A program made the position numbers and the translations under genes. From Nocardioides sp. QY071 (lineage in GTDB: Bacteria > Actinomycetota > Actinomycetes > Propionibacteriales > Nocardioidaceae): a DNA stretch of 64,000 bases. The first letter of the stretch is position 1, and each line of letters starts with the position of its first letter. A model generated the notes under the pieces. The model made no database searches. It was not told where the DNA came from and was given only the letters and a program-made list of their open reading frames with translations. Shown in pieces: positions 59,369 to 64,000 of the stretch. The DNA lies in NCBI RefSeq assembly GCF_029961765.1, contig NZ_CP124681.1:4588001-4652000 (forward strand), written 5' to 3'.

Positions 59369-59973
59369 GCGAGCACGACGTCGACCCGATGGTCGCGCTC
59401 CGGCTCGAGCGCGACGACCTGGCCCGTCGCCTGGCGGCCAGCCAGGACGAGGTGGCGCGCCTGAGGGCCGCGCTGGAGAGCTCGCGTGCCGAGATCGCCT
59501 CGCTGGAGGCGGGCGAGTCGCTGTCACTGTTCGACGGCGGACCTCAGCCCGGCGACCGGCTGACCGGCGACGGCAGCGACCCGCGGGTGCTCTCGATGGT
59601 GCTCGGCGCCACCGCGATCGTGGCCGGGATGGTGGCGCTGCTGACCCTCCTCAACGGCAAGCTGGTCACCCCCTTCGGCGTGGCCATCGTCCTCGTCGCG
59701 ATCGGCCTCGGCTGGGCCGCGGCCCGCACCCGGGTGGTGCCGGTCGAGGTGAGCGTCAGCCGCGGTGTCGTGTACGTCGAGCAGGGCGAGTCCACGCATC
59801 GCTTCGACATCCGCAAGCCCGAGACGCAGGTCGAGGTGGTCGGTCGTCCGGGCGAGCCGGGCTGGCAGGTCCGCTTCCCGCGCAAGGCGATGGAGCCGTT
59901 CGTGATCGACGGCTCGATGGTCGACGCCGACGAGTTCCTCCGCCAGCTGCGCGAGCATCGCCCCGAGCTCTGA
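59365..59973 (+). CDS. Membrane protein with coiled-coil N-terminus and the same C-terminal PH-like domain
   Basis: This is a 202-residue protein. The N-terminal 50 residues form a coiled coil (RLERDDLARRLAASQDEVAR), two transmembrane helices follow (about 78-125) and the C-terminal domain ends VDADEFLRQLREHRPEL, homologous to the end of the preceding 1208-residue protein. The GTG overlaps its stop (GTGA). The two proteins probably interact or act together. Confidence 0.75.
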   Translation: MSEHDVDPMVALRLERDDLARRLAASQDEVARLRAALESSRAEIASLEAGESLSLFDGGPQPGDRLTGDGSDPRVLSMVLGATAIVAGMVALLTLLNGKLVTPFGVAIVLVAIGLGWAAARTRVVPVEVSVSRGVVYVEQGESTHRFDIRKPETQVEVVGRPGEPGWQVRFPRKAMEPFVIDGSMVDADEFLRQLREHRPEL

Positions 59974-60011
59974 CTTCTCGCCGACCCGGCACAAACGGGT
60001 CCCTCATCAGG

Positions 60012-60097
60012 CGTCGACCCGGCAGAAAGTGTCTCGAGCTCGAGCCACTTTCTGCCGGGTCGACGTGATTCTGAGGCCACTTTCTGCCGGGTCGACG
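60012..60097. repeat. Repeat cluster of CGTCGACCCGGCAGAAAGTG units
   Basis: One forward 20-bp copy (60012-60031) and two reverse-complement copies (60046-60065 and 60078-60097) match exactly. A degenerate forward copy may lie near 59982. They fill the gap between two convergent genes and can form alternative hairpins. Confidence 0.85.
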
Positions 60098-60123
60098 CAG
60101 ATCAGACGGCAGTTCGGGCCGGG

Positions 60124-61143
60124 TCAGCCGAGAGCGGCGGCCACCCGCCCCGCGATCTCGCGTACGGCGGCGCGGCTCGTGCGTCCGACGCCGAGGATGT
60201 TCAAGAACCCGTGGATCTGGTCGACATACCGCTTGAGCTCGACCTCGGCACCGGCGTCCACCATCCGCCGCGCGTAGTCCTCGCCCTCGTCGCGCAGCGG
60301 GTCGAAGCCCGCGGTGACGACGTACGCCGGCGCGAGGCCGGCCGGGAGGTCGATGTCGAGCAGGTTCACCCGCTCGTCGACCCGGTCCTGCGGGCGGGGC
60401 AGGTAGGTGTCGTTGAAGGACGCGATCGACTCGGCGGTGAGGTACAGCCCCTCGCCGAACAGCCGCAGGCTCTCGGTCGACCGGTCGGCGTCGGTGCACG
60501 GGTAGACGAGCAGCTGGAAGGCCAGCGGGAGGCCCGCGCGGGCGGCGGCGATCGCGGTCCAGGCGGCCAGGTTGCCGCCGGCCGAGTCGCCGGCGACGCC
60601 GATCCGCTCGGGGTCGACGTCGAGCGAGCCGGCGTTCTCGTGCACCCAGCGCAGCGTGGCCTCGGCGTCGTCGAAGGCGGCGGGGAAGGCGGCCTCGGGC
60701 CCGACCCGGTACTCGACGGCCAGCACCCGCACGCCGGACTCCTCCGCCAGCAGGCGGCAGGGCGCGTCGTGCGAGGCGAGGTCGCCGTACAGGAAGCCAC
60801 CGCCGTGGAAGAAGACCAGCAGCCCGTTCCCGACCCGGCGCGTGGGCTCGTAGAGCCGGCCCGGGAGATCGGCGACCGCGAGGTCGCGCACGCTCCCGAT
60901 CGGCTGGCGCCCGCCCACGAGGGCGGCATTGGCCCGCATCGCGGCGCGGCCCTGGGCGATGGACTCGCCGGCGAGGTCCCCCTTGCGGGCGATCCGCTGG
61001 AGGGTCAGCATCACCTGGATGTCCGGGGCGAGGGTCTGCCCGTCGAGCACGAGGGCCCGCCCGGTCACCAGACGCTGCGCCCTCACGGGCAGTCCCATCA
61101 ACGTCGAGAGGGCACGGGACTCGACCGCGTTCCTGAGGCTCAC
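60124..61143 (-). CDS. Alpha/beta hydrolase (hormone-sensitive-lipase type)
   Basis: A 339-residue esterase. LLVFFHGGGFLYGDLASHDA holds the HGGG oxyanion hole, GVAGDSAGGNLAAW the nucleophile serine, and GFDPLRDEGEDY and DQIHGFLN the Asp and His. The GTG at 61143 follows TATGTT by 7 nt, 12 bp inside the longest frame. Divergent from ppk. Confidence 0.88.
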   Translation of the reverse strand: MSLRNAVESRALSTLMGLPVRAQRLVTGRALVLDGQTLAPDIQVMLTLQRIARKGDLAGESIAQGRAAMRANAALVGGRQPIGSVRDLAVADLPGRLYEPTRRVGNGLLVFFHGGGFLYGDLASHDAPCRLLAEESGVRVLAVEYRVGPEAAFPAAFDDAEATLRWVHENAGSLDVDPERIGVAGDSAGGNLAAWTAIAAARAGLPLAFQLLVYPCTDADRSTESLRLFGEGLYLTAESIASFNDTYLPRPQDRVDERVNLLDIDLPAGLAPAYVVTAGFDPLRDEGEDYARRMVDAGAEVELKRYVDQIHGFLNILGVGRTSRAAVREIAGRVAAALG

Positions 61144-61150
61144 GCGGCAC

Positions 61151-61156
61151 AACATA
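61151..61156 (-). promoter_or_regulatory. -10 element (TATGTT) of the alpha/beta hydrolase gene
   Basis: TATGTT then 7 nt then GTG 61143, a leaderless layout. Confidence 0.45.
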
Positions 61157-61190
61157 CTGCGAGTACGGCGACGCGTGACGTCCCGTCCGA

Positions 61191-61212
61191 CGTCACCTCG
61201 CGTTCACCCGGA
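61191..61212 (+). promoter_or_regulatory. Candidate PHO box upstream of ppk
   Basis: CGTCACCTCGC and GTTCACCCGGA are adjacent 11-bp direct repeats 18 nt before the ATG. The second is a clean GTTCACC unit. PhoP control of ppk is known in streptomycetes; here it is inferred from sequence. Confidence 0.55.
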
Positions 61213-61230
61213 GGTGCGACACTCGCGAAC

Positions 61231-63405
61231 ATGTCGACCGAGCAGCAGCCGACGTCCCTCCTCCCCGACGCCGAGACCGGCACCCTGGTCGCGGTGTCCG
61301 GCGACCCGACGGCGGCCGAGGAGTCCGGCTACGTCCCCGATCCCGCGCTGGTCGAGGCGATCGAGTCGGTCGACAACCGGTTCGTCGACCGCGAGCTGTC
61401 CTGGCTGCGGTTCAACGAGCGGGTGCTGGAGCTGGCCGAGGACGAGGCGCTGCCGCTGCTCGAGCGGGCCCGGTTCCTGGCGATCTTCACCAGCAACCTC
61501 GACGAGTTCTTCATGGTGCGCGTGGCCGGCCTCAAGCGCCGGATCGCCACCGGACTGGCGGTGCGGGCCGCGAGCGGCCTGATGCCGCTGGAGGTGCTGG
61601 AGGCGATCTGGCGCCGATCGGCCGAGCTGAGCCAGCGCCACGCCCGGGTCTTCCACGACGAGGTGATCCCGGCGCTCGGCGCACAGGGCATCGAGATCGT
61701 GCGCTGGGGCGACCTGGACCGCGACGAGCAGAAGGAGTGCAAGCGGCTGTTCAAGGACCGGATCTTCCCGGTCCTGACCCCGCTGGCCGTCGACCCGGCG
61801 CACCCGTTCCCCTACATCTCGGGGCTCTCGCTCAACCTCGCGGTGGTGCTGCGCAACCCGAAGTCGGGCAAGGAGCTGTTCGCCCGGGTGAAGGTGCCGT
61901 CGAACTTCGACCGCTTCGTCTCGCTCGGCAACGCCCGGTTCGTACCTCTCGAGGACGTCATCGGCGCCCATCTGCGCCGCCTGTTCCCCGGCATGGAGGT
62001 CCTCGAGGCGCACACCTTCCGCGTGACCCGCAACGAGGACCTCGAGGTCGAGGAGGACGACGCCGAGAACCTGCTCGCCGCGCTCGAGAAGGAGCTGCTG
62101 CGCCGCAAGTTCGGACCGCCGGTCCGGCTCGAGGTCGAGGAGTCGATCGCTCCCTCGGTGCTCGAGCTGCTCGTCTCCGAGCTCGGGATCAGCGAGAACG
62201 AGGTGTTCCGGCTGCCCGGGCCGCTCGACCTGCGCGGCCTGCACTCGATCGCCGACCTGCCGCGCGAGGACCTCAAGTACCCCTCCTTCGTGCCGAGCAC
62301 CCACACCCGGCTGGCGGAGTTCGAGTCGGCCGCGCCGGTCGACGTCTTCAAGGCGCTGCGCCGCCGCGACGTGCTGCTGCACCACCCCTACGACTCGTTC
62401 GCGACCTCGGTGCAGCGCTTCATCGAGCAGGCCGCGGCCGACCCGCACGTGCTCGCGATCAAGCAGACGCTCTACCGCACCTCCGGCGACTCCCCCATCA
62501 TCGACGCCCTCATCGACGCGGCCGAGGCCGGCAAGCAGGTCCTGGTGCTGGTCGAGATCAAGGCTCGCTTCGACGAGCAGGCCAACATCCGCTGGGCGCG
62601 CAAGCTGGAGCAGGCCGGCTGTCACGTCGTCTACGGCCTGGTCGGCCTCAAGACCCACTGCAAGCTGGCGATGGTGGTCCGCGACGAGCCCGAGGGCATC
62701 CGCCGCTACACCCACATCGGCACGGGCAACTACAACCCGAAGACGTCGCGGATGTACGAGGACCTCGGCCTCCTCACCACCAACGAGACGATCGGCGAGG
62801 ACGTCGCCCACCTGTTCAACAACCTGTCCGGCTGGTCGCGCAAGGCGACCTACGAGGAGCTCCTGGTCGCGCCCGACTCGGTGCGCACCGGCCTGGTCGA
62901 CCAGATCTACCGCGAGATCGAGCACGTCAAGGCCGGCCGACCTGCCGGCATCCGGCTCAAGGCCAACTCCGTCGTCGACGAGGAGACGATCGACGCGCTC
63001 TATCTCGCCTCCTGCGAGGGCGTCCCCGTCGAACTCCTCGTGCGCGGCATCTGCGCACTGCGCCCCGGCGTCGCCGGGCTCAGCGAGAACGTCAAGGTCC
63101 GCTCGATCCTGGGCCGCTTCCTCGAGCACAGCCGGGTCTTCTCCTTCGAGGGCGGCGGCGAGCCGGCGACCTGGATCGGCTCGGCCGACCTGATGCACCG
63201 CAACCTGGACCGCCGGGTCGAGGTGTTGGTGCGCCTCCCGGAGGCCAGCCGCGACGACGTACGACGCCTGCTGGACCTCGCGTTCGCCCCGACCACCCAG
63301 GCGTGGGAGCTCGGCGCCGACGGCGAGTGGAAGCGCAACGCCGGCACGGTCCACCTGCAGGAGACGCTGATCGAGCAGCAGCGGAGGCGTCGTACCGACG
63401 ACTGA
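61231..63405 (+). CDS. ppk: Polyphosphate kinase 1
   Basis: This 724-residue enzyme reversibly makes polyphosphate from ATP. RELSWLRFNERVLELAEDEA opens the N-terminal domain; FTSNLDEFFMVRVAGLKRRI follows. The catalytic histidine is in GLKTHCKLAMVV and HIGTGNYNPKTSRMYEDLGL is the second phosphohistidine-domain motif. The N-terminal extension of about 45 residues is acidic. The start is at ATG 61231, and the length suits PPK1 plus this extension. It is followed by a DUF47 gene. Confidence 0.95.
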   Translation: MSTEQQPTSLLPDAETGTLVAVSGDPTAAEESGYVPDPALVEAIESVDNRFVDRELSWLRFNERVLELAEDEALPLLERARFLAIFTSNLDEFFMVRVAGLKRRIATGLAVRAASGLMPLEVLEAIWRRSAELSQRHARVFHDEVIPALGAQGIEIVRWGDLDRDEQKECKRLFKDRIFPVLTPLAVDPAHPFPYISGLSLNLAVVLRNPKSGKELFARVKVPSNFDRFVSLGNARFVPLEDVIGAHLRRLFPGMEVLEAHTFRVTRNEDLEVEEDDAENLLAALEKELLRRKFGPPVRLEVEESIAPSVLELLVSELGISENEVFRLPGPLDLRGLHSIADLPREDLKYPSFVPSTHTRLAEFESAAPVDVFKALRRRDVLLHHPYDSFATSVQRFIEQAAADPHVLAIKQTLYRTSGDSPIIDALIDAAEAGKQVLVLVEIKARFDEQANIRWARKLEQAGCHVVYGLVGLKTHCKLAMVVRDEPEGIRRYTHIGTGNYNPKTSRMYEDLGLLTTNETIGEDVAHLFNNLSGWSRKATYEELLVAPDSVRTGLVDQIYREIEHVKAGRPAGIRLKANSVVDEETIDALYLASCEGVPVELLVRGICALRPGVAGLSENVKVRSILGRFLEHSRVFSFEGGGEPATWIGSADLMHRNLDRRVEVLVRLPEASRDDVRRLLDLAFAPTTQAWELGADGEWKRNAGTVHLQETLIEQQRRRRTDD

Positions 63406-63481
63406 TCGGGGCCCGACCCGCCTCTGACCTGCGACAACACGTTCCCGTGCGCCGCACCACAGCGCGCCGGAGGGCCCGCAG

Positions 63482-63511
63482 TTGCGTTCACGGGGAAGTG
63501 GTCCCCTAGCA
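63482..63511 (+). promoter_or_regulatory. Promoter of the DUF47 gene (TTGCGT, 18 bp, TAGCAT)
   Basis: TTGCGT (63482-63487) and TAGCAT (63506-63511) are spaced by 18 bp. The spacer begins with TCACGGGG, a partial PHO-like unit (GTTCACGGGGA at 63486). Transcription would begin near 63518, just before the GTG start. Confidence 0.5.
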
Positions 63512-63546
63512 TGAGCGCGTTCGCCTCCGCCTCAACGGGAGTCCAT

Positions 63547-64000
63547 GTGGGTCTGCGTCTGCGTCCGGTCGATACCTCCTTCTACGACCTCTTCACCCAG
63601 TCCGCCCAGCACCTCGTGGGCGGCGCCGAGCTTCTCGCCGAGATGCTGTCCGAGTCGTCGGACAAGGCCGGTGTCGCCGAGCGGATGCGTGCCGCCGAGC
63701 ACGCCGCCGACGAGACCACCCACGCGATCGTCAAGAAGGTCAACAGCACCTTCGTGACGCCGTTCGACCGCGAGGACATCTACGCCCTCGGCTCGGGCCT
63801 CGACGACGTCATGGACATGATGGACGAGGCGGTCGACCTGATCCTGCTCTACGAGGTCCAGGTCGCGCTGCCCGCCGAGCTGTCCGAGCAGGTCGAGGTC
63901 CTCCAGCGCTGCGCCGAGCTGACCGCGGCCGCGATGCCGCGCCTGCAGTCGATGCAGTCCCTCGACGACTACTGGATCGAGATCAACCGGCTCGAGAACG
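63547..64000 (+). CDS. DUF47/PhoU-like protein, truncated at the window edge
   Basis: About 151 residues are visible. It begins VGLRLRPVDTSFYDLFTQSA and contains the helical phrases AEHAADETTHAIVKKVN and FDREDIYALGSGLDDVMDMM with paired acidic metal-binding motifs (E-x-x-x-D). Such proteins accompany PitA phosphate carriers, which is probably the next gene. GTG at 63547 has GGGAG 5 nt upstream; an in-frame ATG at 63511 overlaps the -10 box and is less likely. Confidence 0.88.
   Translation, partial: MGLRLRPVDTSFYDLFTQSAQHLVGGAELLAEMLSESSDKAGVAERMRAAEHAADETTHAIVKKVNSTFVTPFDREDIYALGSGLDDVMDMMDEAVDLILLYEVQVALPAELSEQVEVLQRCAELTAAAMPRLQSMQSLDDYWIEINRLEN

Noticed and set aside
55733..59527. Long minus-strand open frame of 1264 codons opposite the coiled-coil gene
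   Set aside because: It is the antisense shadow of a GC-rich, low-complexity coding region; it has no Shine-Dalgarno or known motif, and the plus strand carries a leaderless promoter, translational coupling to the next gene and a conserved C-terminal domain.
1..64000. tRNA or rRNA genes, phage attachment sites or an origin
   Set aside because: No tRNA-like cloverleaf, rRNA sequence, integrase or DnaA-box cluster was recognised by eye. A tRNA or rRNA search would settle this.

Overview
The window is high-GC actinobacterial chromosome, most like a Nocardioides/Nocardioidaceae genome. I infer this from the codon usage, the mycothiol synthase, GlnR, the cysteine leader peptide and the many leaderless starts placed about 7 nt after a TANNNT box. 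No rRNA, tRNA, phage or transposase gene was recognised. Both edges cut genes: an HTH regulator at the left and a DUF47/PhoU-like gene at the right.

Layout. (1) 1-7746: sulfate activation and sugar-nucleotide supply. It holds an APS kinase fused to a low-molecular-weight tyrosine phosphatase, a TauE/SafE permease, a UDP-glucose dehydrogenase, and CysD/CysN. (2) 7861-15805: housekeeping and sulfur block. It holds an overlapping nitrobindin-Fur-cytidylyltransferase-YgfZ operon, DsrE, an SGNH lipoprotein, Dtd, a nuclease-like gene, DUF4395, a thioredoxin, a DUF1416 protein, and a CysA-type thiosulfate sulfurtransferase behind a 26-residue Cys leader peptide. (3) 15942-51856: a surface-polysaccharide island. 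It starts with a giant secreted phosphoesterase, a NicO nickel/cobalt transporter and a DUF4012 protein. It continues with a BY-kinase, six glycosyl- or sugar-phosphate transferases, methyltransferases, a PAPS-type sulfotransferase, and an ACP/SDR/AMP-ligase/condensation acylation set. It also has two SGNH or hexapeptide acyl-modifying enzymes, a flippase, a Wzy-like polymerase/ligase, two Gmd-like dehydratases and a GDP-mannose 3,5-epimerase-like enzyme. (4) 51962-64000: return to conserved chromosome with MoaD-like, GlnR, a glutamate-synthase-like protein, MshD, two membrane proteins sharing a C-terminal domain, an alpha/beta hydrolase, PPK1 and the start of a DUF47 protein.

How the genes may work together. 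CysDN make APS, the APS kinase domain makes PAPS, and the sulfotransferase inside the polysaccharide island could use it. Ugd would supply UDP-glucuronate, while Gmd and GME would supply deoxy- and L-galactose-type GDP sugars. The sequence is consistent with a sulfated, methylated and acylated acidic exopolysaccharide. Its assembly could be controlled by the BY-kinase and the phosphatase domain fused to the APS kinase. This is inference; no biochemical evidence is visible here.

Non-coding structure is rich. Every convergent gene pair separated by more than about 30 bp carries a long inverted repeat, with a different sequence at most loci. A separate palindromic repeat family occurs between genes and also in frame inside two coding sequences. 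A 164-bp element with near-perfect 24-bp terminal inverted repeats sits between two divergent leaderless promoters. Candidate 11-bp direct-repeat PHO boxes lie before ppk and ugd. The only stretch over 300 bases without a large gene is 15561-15941, which holds the leader peptide, its promoter and a terminator.
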